Made by a program: the position numbers and the translations under genes. 64,000 nt of DNA from an uncultured Drancourtella sp. (GTDB taxonomy: Bacteria; Bacillota; Clostridia; Lachnospirales; Lachnospiraceae), in assembly GCA_937880845.1 (NCBI GenBank), contig CALFLL010000045.1:1-64000 (forward strand), in the 5' to 3' direction. The notes under the pieces were generated by a model, which did no database searches, was not told the DNA's origin, and worked only from the letters and a program-made list of their open reading frames with translations. Numbering within the stretch: the first letter of the stretch is position 1; the number at the start of each line of letters is the position of its first letter. This document shows positions 34,147 through 43,360 of the stretch, in pieces.

Positions 34147-37100
34147 ATGTATTTAAAGAGTATAGAAGTACAGGGCTTTAAATCATTCGCAAATAAGATC
34201 GTGTTTCAATTTCATAACGGTATTACCGGGATTGTAGGGCCAAACGGAAGCGGAAAAAGTAATGTTGCAGATGCCGTGCGATGGGTTTTGGGAGAACAAA
34301 GGGCAAAACAGCTCCGTGGCGGAAATATGCAGGATGTTATCTTTTCAGGTACAGAAAACAGAAAACCGTTGAGTTATGCCTCTGTAGGAATCACATTGGA
34401 TAACTCTGATCATAAACTTCCGATTGATTTTGAGGAAGTAACGGTTACAAGAAAAATTTATCGTTCCGGAGAGTCAGAGTATTTGATCAACGGAAGTGCA
34501 TGCCGGTTGAAAGACATTAATGAACTGTTTTATGACACAGGAATCGGGAAAGAGGGATATTCCATTATCGGCCAGGGGCAGATTGACAAGATTTTAAGCG
34601 GAAAACCGGAGGAGAGAAGAGAACTTTTTGATGAAGCGGCAGGAATCGTGAAGTTTAAGCGGAGAAAAAATACTTCTTTGAAAAAGCTGGAGGAAGAACA
34701 GCAGAATCTTGTCCGTGTGACAGATATCCTTTCCGAACTGGAAAAGCAGTATACTCCGTTGAAAAAGCAGGCTGAAACAGCGAAAGAATATTTAAAGTAC
34801 CGTGAGGAATTAAAAAAAGCAGAGATCAATGTCTTCCTAAAGGAATCGGATCAGATGCGGCTTGCAATACAGGAAACAGATTACAATCTGGAACAAAGCC
34901 AGAATGAACTTTCTGACGCAAAAGGTCAGTACGAGGCCATGAAAGAAGAATATGCAGAAGTAGAAAAGCATATGGATGAGTTGGAAAAGCAAGTGGATCA
35001 GGCCAGAAGACAGTTAAATGAAACAGGACTTTTAAAGCAGCAATTTGAAAGCAGCATCGCACTTTTGGAAGAACAGATTAAAAGTGTGAAGACAACAGAT
35101 GCCCATTACATTCAAAGAAAGCAGACTATAGAGCGGGAACTGGAGCAAAAAAAGACGGAGCTTTCCGGTTTTTCAAAAGAACAGGAAGAATTATCTATTC
35201 AAGTGAGAGAAAAACACCAAAAGGAAACAGAAGAAAAGACACGTTTGACTTTGCTTCAGGAAGAGATGGCAAGAATCAGCTTTTCCATTGAGGAAAAGCG
35301 TAATGAAGTGATGAAAATCTTGGCAAACCGTGCTTCTACCAAAGCACAGATTCAGCATTTTGATACGATGCAGGAACAGATTCGGGTACAAAAGACGGAA
35401 CTGGTAAAACAGCTTTTGACGATTACTCAGAAAACGGAAGTATATAAAGTGGATTACAGAAAATATGAGGAAGAATTGAGAGAAATTTCCGAAGCAATTC
35501 TTGCTCGTACCGAGAACATCCAAAAGTATGAAAAGGGAATCCAAAATCTTCAAAAGGATATTTCTGAGAAAAATCAGCAGTTTCAGATTGGACAGAGTTC
35601 TTATCACAGAGAACGGTCAAGACTTGAATCTTTAAAAAATATTACAGAACGATATGATGGGTACGGCAACAGTATCCGTCGCGTGATGGAACAAAAGAAA
35701 AATGAGCCGGGAATTCTCGGAGTCGTGGCAGATTTGATCAAGGTTCGTCAAAAGTATGAAACTGCCATTGAAACGGCACTGGGAGGCAATATCCAGAATA
35801 TTGTCACACAGGATGAAGAAACGGCAAAACGGATGATTACATATTTGAAAAAGAATAAATTCGGACGGGCGACGTTTCTTCCACTTACAAGTGTAAAAAG
35901 CACAGGATTCCAGAAAACGGAAATCTTAAAGGAACAAGGGGTTATCGGTCTTGCCCATACTCTGGTGGAAACAGATGACCGATATCGGAACCTGGCAGAG
36001 AGCCTTTTAGGCCGGACGGTTGTGGTAGAACATATCGATATTGGAATCCGTCTTGCAAAAAAATATCATCAGACGATTCGAATGGTAACTTTGGAAGGAG
36101 AACTTTTAAATCCGGGCGGATCTATGACAGGTGGTGCATTTAAAAATGCAAGTAACCTTTTGGGAAGAAGAAGGGAAATAGAAGAGTTAGAAGATGCCGT
36201 GCTTCTCTTAAAGAGAGAAATGGAAGATATGCAGAGGATGCTGGATGAAAGCAGAAAGAAACGTGCAGATTTTTATTCCGGAATAGATGAACAAAAAGAA
36301 GAACTTCGGAATTTCTATGTAAGACAAAATACAGCTAAAATGAATCTGAAACAAGTGCAGAGCAGGCAGCAATCCATTATAGACAGAAAATCTGCTTTGA
36401 TTAAGGAAAGTGAAGCATTTGAGCAACAGATTCAGGAAATGAAGGAAAACCAGCAGTCTATTAAGATTGAACTGGATCTTTCGGAAGAACTGGAAAAGAA
36501 GCTGAATCAGCAGGCAGAAGATCAGCAGAAACAATTAGAACAGAAAAAAGAAGAAGAACAAGTCCTGCAGCAGGATGCAGAGAAAGCACATCTTGCATAT
36601 GCGGAGCTAGGGCAAAAAGAAGTTTTTCTGGAAGAAAACAAAAATCGAATTATCCAGGAATGTGAAAAGTTAAAAAAAGAACTGGGACTTCTGAAAGATA
36701 ATAGAGAAAATACAACAGAAATCATCTGCCAGAAAGAAACAGAAATTAAAAATGCAAAAGACAAAATTTTAAATGCAGGACAACTGATGACTGAAATAGA
36801 AAAATCTATACAGGCATTTATCGGGAAAAGAGAAGCCCTTTCCAAAAAGCATAAAGAATTTCTTGGAAAGCGGGATGCCTTGTCAGAACATATTTCTGCT
36901 TTGGATAAGGAATGTTTCCGTTTGAACGGGAAGAGGGAAAATTTGGAAGAAAATCTGGAAAAGCAGATGAATTATATGTGGGAAGAGTATGAAGTTACAT
37001 ATAACAACGCCCTTACGTACAAAATGGAAAAGCGGGAAGACGTTTCCGTGATAAAAAAAGAAGTTCAAAGATTAAAGTCCGAGATTCGAGGTCTTGGTAA

Positions 37101-37704
37101 TGTAAACGTAAATGCCATCGAAGATTTTAAAAATCTGGAAGAGCGGTATGAATTTTTAAAGGGTCAGTATGAAGATCTGGTTGAGGCAGAAGCTACATTA
37201 AAACAGATTATTGAAGAACTGGATCATGCAATGCGAAAGCAGTTTGAGGAACAGTTTGCAAAAATCAAATCAGAATTTAACCAGGTATTTAAACAACTGT
37301 TTGGCGGTGGAAAGGGAACTTTGGAACTGATGGAAGAGGAAGACATTTTGGAAGCAGGAATTCGTATCATCGCACAGCCGCCGGGGAAAAAACTTCAGAA
37401 TATGATGCAGCTTTCCGGTGGAGAAAAGGCATTGACGGCTATTGCACTTTTGTTTGCAATCCAAAATCTGAAGCCGTCTCCGTTTTGTCTTCTGGATGAG
37501 ATAGAGGCTGCTTTGGATGATTCCAATGTAACAAGGTTTGCCAGATATCTTCATAAGCTGACCAAGAATACACAGTTTATTGTGATCACTCACCGAAGAG
37601 GTACCATGACTGCAGCTGACCGACTGTACGGGATTACAATGCAGGAAAAAGGAGTATCTACTCTTGTTTCCGTTAATCTTTTAGAACATGGATTAGAGAA
37701 ATAG
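34147..37704 (+). CDS. smc: Chromosome segregation protein SMC
   Basis: Protein of 1185 aa that condenses and aligns the chromosome with ScpA/ScpB. Walker A GPNGSGKSNVADAV at about 32-45, a coiled coil, a hinge near 510-660 (LGGNIQNIVTQDEETAKRMI, GGSMTGGAF), the returning coiled coil, then the signature LSGGEKALTAIALLFAI and Walker B CLLDEIEAALDD. Full family length. The coils are rich in E, K and Q. The rnc-smc-ftsY order is the usual one. Confidence 0.97.
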   Translation: MYLKSIEVQGFKSFANKIVFQFHNGITGIVGPNGSGKSNVADAVRWVLGEQRAKQLRGGNMQDVIFSGTENRKPLSYASVGITLDNSDHKLPIDFEEVTVTRKIYRSGESEYLINGSACRLKDINELFYDTGIGKEGYSIIGQGQIDKILSGKPEERRELFDEAAGIVKFKRRKNTSLKKLEEEQQNLVRVTDILSELEKQYTPLKKQAETAKEYLKYREELKKAEINVFLKESDQMRLAIQETDYNLEQSQNELSDAKGQYEAMKEEYAEVEKHMDELEKQVDQARRQLNETGLLKQQFESSIALLEEQIKSVKTTDAHYIQRKQTIERELEQKKTELSGFSKEQEELSIQVREKHQKETEEKTRLTLLQEEMARISFSIEEKRNEVMKILANRASTKAQIQHFDTMQEQIRVQKTELVKQLLTITQKTEVYKVDYRKYEEELREISEAILARTENIQKYEKGIQNLQKDISEKNQQFQIGQSSYHRERSRLESLKNITERYDGYGNSIRRVMEQKKNEPGILGVVADLIKVRQKYETAIETALGGNIQNIVTQDEETAKRMITYLKKNKFGRATFLPLTSVKSTGFQKTEILKEQGVIGLAHTLVETDDRYRNLAESLLGRTVVVEHIDIGIRLAKKYHQTIRMVTLEGELLNPGGSMTGGAFKNASNLLGRRREIEELEDAVLLLKREMEDMQRMLDESRKKRADFYSGIDEQKEELRNFYVRQNTAKMNLKQVQSRQQSIIDRKSALIKESEAFEQQIQEMKENQQSIKIELDLSEELEKKLNQQAEDQQKQLEQKKEEEQVLQQDAEKAHLAYAELGQKEVFLEENKNRIIQECEKLKKELGLLKDNRENTTEIICQKETEIKNAKDKILNAGQLMTEIEKSIQAFIGKREALSKKHKEFLGKRDALSEHISALDKECFRLNGKRENLEENLEKQMNYMWEEYEVTYNNALTYKMEKREDVSVIKKEVQRLKSEIRGLGNVNVNAIEDFKNLEERYEFLKGQYEDLVEAEATLKQIIEELDHAMRKQFEEQFAKIKSEFNQVFKQLFGGGKGTLELMEEEDILEAGIRIIAQPPGKKLQNMMQLSGGEKALTAIALLFAIQNLKPSPFCLLDEIEAALDDSNVTRFARYLHKLTKNTQFIVITHRRGTMTAADRLYGITMQEKGVSTLVSVNLLEHGLEK

Positions 37705-37720
37705 TTTAGGAGGAGAATAT

Positions 37721-38665
37721 ATGGCAGAAGAAAAGAAAGGGTTTTTTAAACGACTAGTTTCCGGTTTGACAAAGACAAGGCAAAATATTGTTTCCGGACT
37801 GGACAGCTTGTTTAGCGGTTTTTCAAAAATCGATGAAGATTTTTATGAAGAACTGGAAGAAATTCTTATTATGGGGGATCTTGGAGTTAAAGCAACTTAC
37901 TCCATTCTTGATAATTTAAGAGAAAAAGTGAAAGAAAATCACATTAAGGAACCGGTTGACTGCAGACAGTTTCTAATTGACAGTATCAAAGAACAGATGC
38001 AGATCGGGGAAACCGCGTATGAATTTGAAAACCATAAATCGGTTGTTCTGGTCATCGGAGTCAACGGAGTGGGAAAAACAACGACTATCGGAAAACTTGC
38101 GGGAAAATTCCGAAAGGATGGAAAGAAAGTCGTGATTGCAGCGGCAGATACGTTCCGTGCGGCAGCAGGAGAACAGCTGAAAGAATGGGCGGATCGTGCA
38201 AATGCCGATTTTATCGGAGGGCAGGAAGGAGCAGATCCGGCGGCAATTGTATATGATGCAGTTGCTGCTGCGAAAGCGAGAAAAGCAGATATCATGTTGT
38301 GTGATACGGCGGGCCGTCTTCATAATAAAAAGAATTTGATGGAAGAGCTTCGGAAGATCAATCGTGTCATTGAAAGAGAATATCCGGAAGCTCACAAAGA
38401 AACTCTGGTTGTGCTCGACGGCACTACGGGTCAGAATGCCCTGGCTCAGGCAAAACAGTTTGCAGAAGTAGCAGAGATTACAGGAATCGTATTGACAAAA
38501 ATGGATGGAACCGCAAAAGGCGGAATTGCTGTGGCGATTCAGTCGGAACTTGGCATTCCAGTAAAATATATCGGAGTCGGGGAAAGTATTGATGACCTGC
38601 AGAAGTTTGATTCCGATGATTTTGTCAATGCTTTATTTACGACGGAAGTACAGAAAGAAAATTAG
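37721..38665 (+). CDS. ftsY: Signal recognition particle receptor FtsY
   Basis: Protein of 314 aa, SRP GTPase at the membrane that receives ribosome-SRP complexes. After a short N-terminal lead (no long acidic A domain) comes the helical N domain, then the G domain: GVNGVGKTTTIGKLA, DTAGRLHNKKNLMEEL and TKMDGTAKGG. AGGAGGAG precedes the ATG, 16 bases after smc. Confidence 0.97.
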   Translation: MAEEKKGFFKRLVSGLTKTRQNIVSGLDSLFSGFSKIDEDFYEELEEILIMGDLGVKATYSILDNLREKVKENHIKEPVDCRQFLIDSIKEQMQIGETAYEFENHKSVVLVIGVNGVGKTTTIGKLAGKFRKDGKKVVIAAADTFRAAAGEQLKEWADRANADFIGGQEGADPAAIVYDAVAAAKARKADIMLCDTAGRLHNKKNLMEELRKINRVIEREYPEAHKETLVVLDGTTGQNALAQAKQFAEVAEITGIVLTKMDGTAKGGIAVAIQSELGIPVKYIGVGESIDDLQKFDSDDFVNALFTTEVQKEN

Positions 38666-38695
38666 AATAGAAAGATATGAAAAGGGGGAATAGGA

Positions 38696-39154
38696 TTGGA
38701 ACGTAAACTCCCTGAAAGAGGAGAAAGTTACAGGCACTTTCTCGGTAAGCAGTACCAAATTTTGGAGATTGCAAGGCACGCAGAAACTTTGGAAGAGCTT
38801 ATCATCTGTAAAGATGTTGGAAATGACGGAGAAGTTTTTGCAGTACCGCTTCCTATGTTTATGGCAAAAGTAGATAAAACAAAATATCCGGATTCAAGTC
38901 AGGAATATTGTTTTGAAACAGAAGCAAAGGAACAAGGTAAAAGGAATGACTTCTTGATATGTTTCTTGGATGCAGACACAGATGAAGAACGCCTGAATTT
39001 AATCCAGAAACATCAGGCAGAATTAGATGAAGGGATGATAGATGCTCTTTCACAGAGTCTTGACTTTGTGTTGAGGAGTAAAAATCTGGATATGAAGATT
39101 CTGGAACTTCAGAAATATTTAAAAATGCGTATCAAATATGAACGAAGAAGATAA
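38696..39154 (+). CDS. DUF1653 domain protein
   Basis: Protein of 152 aa starting at TTG 38696, behind AAAGGGGGAATA; no ATG is available near the start of homology. The N-terminal half (GESYRHFLGKQYQILEIARH, then VFAVPLPMFMAKVD) is DUF1653. The C-terminal half is a helical extension. Function unknown. It follows ftsY by 30 bases and ends at a terminator. Confidence 0.75.
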   Translation: MERKLPERGESYRHFLGKQYQILEIARHAETLEELIICKDVGNDGEVFAVPLPMFMAKVDKTKYPDSSQEYCFETEAKEQGKRNDFLICFLDADTDEERLNLIQKHQAELDEGMIDALSQSLDFVLRSKNLDMKILELQKYLKMRIKYERRR

Positions 39155-39160
39155 AAAAGA

Positions 39161-39187
39161 AGCATGGCTTTTATGGCCGTGCTTTTT
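39161..39187 (+). terminator. Terminator after the DUF1653 gene
   Basis: Stem AGCATGGC/GCCGTGCT (39161-39168 with 39176-39183) and a T-run. Confidence 0.85.
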
Positions 39188-39208
39188 GTACGTTATCAGA
39201 TTGAAGTA

Positions 39209-39237
39209 TTGACATATATATTATAATTATATACAAT
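39209..39237 (+). promoter_or_regulatory. Promoter of isocitrate dehydrogenase gene
   Basis: Consensus TTGACA (39209-39214), a 17-base spacer and TACAAT (39232-39237). Confidence 0.75.
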
Positions 39238-39301
39238 TATACAAACTTATATTGTAAAAGAAAGATTTGATATACTGAGAATTAAGAAAGGGATGGTTAC
39301 A

Positions 39302-40501
39302 ATGACGAAAATCAAAATGCAGACACCGCTTGTTGAGATGGACGGAGATGAAATGACAAGAATTCTGTGGCGAATGATCAAAGAGCATCTGATATGTCCG
39401 TTTGTCGACTTAAAGACGGAGTACTATGACCTGGGACTGGAACATAGAAACGCAACAAACGATCAGGTTACCATCGACAGTGCAAAGGCTACAAAAAAAT
39501 ATAAAGTAGCCGTAAAATGTGCAACAATCACTCCAAATGCAGCGAGGGTAAAAGAGTATGATTTAAAAGAAATGTGGAAAAGTCCAAATGGAACAATCAG
39601 AGCAATTCTGGATGGGACTGTTTTCAGAACTCCGATTCTTGTAAAAGGAATCGAACCTTGTGTAAAAAACTGGAAAAAACCGATTACTATTGCAAGACAT
39701 GCGTATGGAGATGTATATAAAGGAGTAGAAATGAAAGTTTCGGGAAAAGGAAAGGCGGAACTTGTATTTACAGAGGAAGACGGAACCATAAAAAAAGAAC
39801 CGATCCATGTATTTGACGGGGCGGGTATCCTCCAGGGAATGCACAATACCAATGATTCTATTGAAAAATTTGCAAGAAGCTGTTTTAGCTATGCACTGGA
39901 TACAAAACAGGATTTATGGTTCGCGACCAAAGATACGATTTCCAAAAAGTATGACCATACTTTTAAGGATATTTTTCAGGAAATTTTTGAAGCTGAATTT
40001 AAAGAAGAGTTTGAACGGGCGGGGATTGCGTATTTCTATACTCTGATTGATGATGCGGTGGCACGGGTAATGAAATCAGAAGGTGGATATATCTGGGCAT
40101 GTAAAAACTATGACGGAGATGTGATGAGTGATATGATTTCATCTGCTTTTGGTTCTCTTGCCATGATGACTTCCGTGCTTGTATCTCCGGACGGATGCTA
40201 TGAATACGAAGCGGCTCACGGAACTGTACAAAGACATTATTACAGGCATTTAAACGGAGAAGAAACTTCAACAAACTCTGTGGCTACGATTTTTGCATGG
40301 AGCGGAGCTCTCCGGAAAAGAGGAGAGCTGGATGAGAATAAGGAACTTCAAGATTTTGCCGACAAATTGGAAAAAGCAACGATTGATACGATCGAAAGTG
40401 GTGAAATGACGAAAGATTTGGCACTTATCACAACATCGGAACATCCGAAGGTGTTAAATAGTGAGGAGTTTATCAAAGCAATCGCAAGGAGAATAGAATA
40501 A
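39302..40501 (+). CDS. icd: NADP-dependent isocitrate dehydrogenase (homodimeric type)
   Basis: Protein of 399 aa oxidising isocitrate to 2-oxoglutarate, supplying glutamate carbon. Family blocks: VEMDGDEMTRILW at the N-terminus, the substrate segment SPNGTIRAILDGTVFR, and AAHGTVQRHYY with TNSVATIFAW near the C-terminus. It is the eukaryote-like type II enzyme rather than the E. coli type. ATG 39302 is better spaced from AAGAAAGGG than the ATG three codons earlier. Confidence 0.95.
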   Translation: MTKIKMQTPLVEMDGDEMTRILWRMIKEHLICPFVDLKTEYYDLGLEHRNATNDQVTIDSAKATKKYKVAVKCATITPNAARVKEYDLKEMWKSPNGTIRAILDGTVFRTPILVKGIEPCVKNWKKPITIARHAYGDVYKGVEMKVSGKGKAELVFTEEDGTIKKEPIHVFDGAGILQGMHNTNDSIEKFARSCFSYALDTKQDLWFATKDTISKKYDHTFKDIFQEIFEAEFKEEFERAGIAYFYTLIDDAVARVMKSEGGYIWACKNYDGDVMSDMISSAFGSLAMMTSVLVSPDGCYEYEAAHGTVQRHYYRHLNGEETSTNSVATIFAWSGALRKRGELDENKELQDFADKLEKATIDTIESGEMTKDLALITTSEHPKVLNSEEFIKAIARRIE

Positions 40502-40504
40502 AAA

Positions 40505-40543
40505 AAGAAACGTGGCCGGCCATTTATGGTAAGCCACGTTTTT
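40505..40543. terminator. Convergent terminator between icd and the ABC-F gene
   Basis: Stem AAACGTGGC/GCCACGTTT (40508-40516 with 40533-40541), with A- and T-runs on either side. Confidence 0.85.
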
Positions 40544-40552
40544 AATAGAAGG

Positions 40553-42475
40553 CTATTCAGCTAGTTCTTCCCATTTTTCATACAGTTCTTCTAATTCGGA
40601 AGCGATAGAAGCCTGCTCTTTTGCCAGTTCCTGACAACGGACAGAGTTGGAATAAACATCTTCCCGGGTCATCAGTTCGTCAATTTCCGAATTCCTTGTT
40701 TCAAGTTTTTCGATTCGTTCCTCTGTTTTTTTCAGATCATTTTGACGTTTTCGTTCTTTTGCCTGAGCTTCTTTTTGGGCTTTCCAGTCGAGTTTGGAAG
40801 AAGATTCGGAAACTTGGGATTGGGTATCTGCATCCGGTTGGGAAACGGGTTCGGTATACGTTGCGGTAAGAGTTTCCTTCTTTTCCATATAATAATCGTA
40901 ATTTCCGATATAGTTTACAAATTTATGATTTACAAGTTCCAGAATCCTTGTCGCCGTTTCGTTAATGAAATAACGGTCATGAGAAACGTAAAGTACGGTT
41001 CCCGTATAGTCGTTCAGTGCTTTTTCCAGTATTTCTTTGGAAGTTACATCCAGATGGTTAGTCGGCTCGTCAAGGATGAGGAAGTTTGCCTCAGAGAGCA
41101 TCAGTTTGGCAAGAGAAACACGCCCCCGTTCTCCGCCGCTTAAATCGCCGATCAGTTTATAGACGTCATCCCCGGTAAAAAGAAATGCTGCCAGCATATT
41201 TCGGATTTGAGTGTTTGTAAGAGTCGGATAATCATCTGAAATTTCATCAAATACAGTCTTATCTGCATGAAGAACATGGTGTTCCTGATCATAGTAACCA
41301 ATGGTTACATTGGAACCCAGAGTAAAAGTTCCGCTGTCAGACGGAATCACCTGATTTAATATTTTAAGTAAAGTTGTTTTCCCCGTTCCGTTATCACCGA
41401 TCACTGCAACGTGTTCCCCACGTTTGATTTCAAAACTCACATCCCGGAAAAGAACCTGTCCCGGAAACGCTTTGCTGAGATTTTCTACGGAAAGAACATC
41501 ATTTCCGCTGATGACAGATGGTTCTAGTTTCAGATGAATATCAGTATTCAGCTCCACCGGTTTTTCCACCCGCTCCATTTTGGAGAGCATTTTTTCACGG
41601 CTTTCGGCACGCTTGATAGATTTTTCGCGGTTGAAAGAACGGAGTTTTTCAATGACGGCTTCCTGATGTTTGATTTCCTGTTGCTGATTTAAATATTCCT
41701 TTAACTTTGCCTCCCGGATCATTCGTTTTTTGTAGGAGTAGTCCTGATAATTTCCCATATAGGTCATGATCTCACCGGCCTCGACTTCGATGACTTTTGT
41801 GACAACGCGGTTCAAAAAGTAACGGTCATGTGATACGATCAGTACTGCACCCGGATAGTTTAAAAGATAAGTTTCCAGCCAGGAGATAGAATTCAGGTCC
41901 AGATGATTGGTAGGCTCGTCCAAAAGCAGTACATCCGGTTTGGTCAAAAGAAGTTTGCTAAGAGAAACTCTTGTTTTCTGTCCACCTGAGAGGGCAGAAA
42001 CCGGTTTTTGAAATTCCTCCTCCGTGAAACCAAGTCCCTTTAAGACACCGGTAATCTCACTTTCGTATGCATATCCGTTTTCCCTTTCAAAGCGGGAAGT
42101 AAGGTTATGATATGTAGAGAGCCGGCTTTCAAGTTCGCTGCCGTATAAGGTCTTAAGTTCCAGTTCGATGGCACGGATCTGATTTTCCAGTTCGACCAGA
42201 TATTGTTTTGCGGTTTTGACTTCTTCGTAAATGGTTTTGGAACTGTCAGTCATGGGATGCTGTGAAAGGTAACCAATCTGTTTTCCTCTTGTAAGCACAA
42301 TGTCACCGCCATCAGCAGGAATTTCTCTGATGAGCATTTTTAAAATGGTAGATTTGCCGGCTCCGTTCATTCCCACCAAAGCCGCCTTTTCGTGTTCTTC
42401 TATATGGAAGGAGCCATGTTTGACGATGACCTGGTCCCCAAATGATTTTTCCAGGTTATGACATGCAAGTATCAT
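40553..42475 (-). CDS. ABC-F family ATPase
   Basis: Protein of 640 aa with two ABC domains and no membrane segments. First P-loop GMNGAGKST near 35, signature LSGGQKTRVSLSKLLL; second P-loop GDNGTGKTT near 360, signature LSGGERGRVSLAKLML. A long charged linker (about 235-310) lies between, and a C-terminal coiled coil (about 560-640) follows a Pro/Gln-rich spacer. This resembles YdiF/Uup-like ABC-F factors that act on ribosomes. A resistance role cannot be excluded, but the arrangement looks housekeeping. AAGGAGGAAAT precedes the ATG. Confidence 0.9.
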   Translation of the reverse strand: MILACHNLEKSFGDQVIVKHGSFHIEEHEKAALVGMNGAGKSTILKMLIREIPADGGDIVLTRGKQIGYLSQHPMTDSSKTIYEEVKTAKQYLVELENQIRAIELELKTLYGSELESRLSTYHNLTSRFERENGYAYESEITGVLKGLGFTEEEFQKPVSALSGGQKTRVSLSKLLLTKPDVLLLDEPTNHLDLNSISWLETYLLNYPGAVLIVSHDRYFLNRVVTKVIEVEAGEIMTYMGNYQDYSYKKRMIREAKLKEYLNQQQEIKHQEAVIEKLRSFNREKSIKRAESREKMLSKMERVEKPVELNTDIHLKLEPSVISGNDVLSVENLSKAFPGQVLFRDVSFEIKRGEHVAVIGDNGTGKTTLLKILNQVIPSDSGTFTLGSNVTIGYYDQEHHVLHADKTVFDEISDDYPTLTNTQIRNMLAAFLFTGDDVYKLIGDLSGGERGRVSLAKLMLSEANFLILDEPTNHLDVTSKEILEKALNDYTGTVLYVSHDRYFINETATRILELVNHKFVNYIGNYDYYMEKKETLTATYTEPVSQPDADTQSQVSESSSKLDWKAQKEAQAKERKRQNDLKKTEERIEKLETRNSEIDELMTREDVYSNSVRCQELAKEQASIASELEELYEKWEELAE

Positions 42476-42559
42476 AATTTCCTCCTTAAATATTAAGTAA
42501 AGTATCGTATTTATTATAACGGAAACTGAGCAAAATACAACTGAATTGTCATGAAAAGT

Positions 42560-42588
42560 TTGACTTTGACAAAACTATTGAATATAAT
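42560..42588 (+). promoter_or_regulatory. Promoter of rex
   Basis: TTGACT (42560-42565), a 17-base spacer and TATAAT (42583-42588). I see no good TTGTGAA-type Rex operator here. Confidence 0.75.
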
Positions 42589-42622
42589 AAAAGTATTGAA
42601 AACAGACAGGAAGGTGCTAATA

Positions 42623-43273
42623 GTGGAAGGAAGAGGAATTTCACAGGCAGTAATACGAAGGCTGCCACGGTATTACAGATATTTAGGAGAATTGCTGGAA
42701 GATGGAGTAGAACGTATTTCTTCAAACGATCTGAGTAAACGTATGAAAGTAACTGCTTCACAGATTCGTCAGGATCTTAACAATTTCGGCGGATTTGGAC
42801 AGCAGGGATATGGCTATAATGTGAAGTTCCTGCATACGGAGATAGGAAAAATATTGGGCGTAGACAGAAAGCATAACATGATCATCGTCGGAGCAGGAAA
42901 TCTTGGGCAGGCTCTGGCAAATTATGCGGCTTTTGAGAGAAGCGGTTTTGTGACCAAAGGACTGTTTGATATTAATCCGACACTTGCAGGAGTCACTGTA
43001 CGCGGAATAGAGATTCATATGTTAGATGAGGTAAAGAGTTTTATCAAAGAAAATGATATTGAGATTGCAGTTTTGACAATTCCAAAGGCAAAAGCTGTTG
43101 CGGTAGCAAATATGTTGGCAGAAAGCGGGATACGGGCAATTTGGAATTTTGCACATACGGACTTGAATCTTCCGGAGCATATTGTAGTTGAAAATGTACA
43201 TTTGTCAGAAAGCTTGATGCGTCTTTCGTATAATGTACTCAGATACGAAGAAAAACATCATCCAAATCGATAA
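42623..43273 (+). CDS. rex: Redox-sensing transcriptional repressor Rex
   Basis: Protein of 216 aa from GTG 42623 (AGGAAGG upstream; homology starts ISQAVIRRLPRYYRYL). The winged helix covers residues 1-80 (SSNDLSKRMKVTASQIRQDL). A Rossmann domain that reads the NADH/NAD ratio follows (VGAGNLGQALANY), then a domain-swap C-terminal helix. It represses fermentation genes until NADH rises; possible local targets are the alcohol dehydrogenase and nfn genes, but no operator is clear. Confidence 0.95.
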   Translation: MEGRGISQAVIRRLPRYYRYLGELLEDGVERISSNDLSKRMKVTASQIRQDLNNFGGFGQQGYGYNVKFLHTEIGKILGVDRKHNMIIVGAGNLGQALANYAAFERSGFVTKGLFDINPTLAGVTVRGIEIHMLDEVKSFIKENDIEIAVLTIPKAKAVAVANMLAESGIRAIWNFAHTDLNLPEHIVVENVHLSESLMRLSYNVLRYEEKHHPNR

Positions 43274-43285
43274 TCCAGTGAATGG

Positions 43286-43326
43286 GACGTGCAGAAATTT
43301 CAAGATGGAATCTGCACGTCTTTCTT
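43286..43326 (+). terminator. Terminator after rex
   Basis: Perfect 10-bp stem GACGTGCAGA/TCTGCACGTC (43286-43295 with 43311-43320), then TTTCTT. Confidence 0.8.
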
Positions 43327-43360
43327 ATGTGCAAGAATAATAAGGAAAGGCGGAAAACAT

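Noticed and set aside
40553..42475. ABC-F protein as an antibiotic resistance gene
   Set aside because: The sequence looks like the housekeeping YdiF/Uup-like type, and no leader-peptide attenuator is seen upstream.
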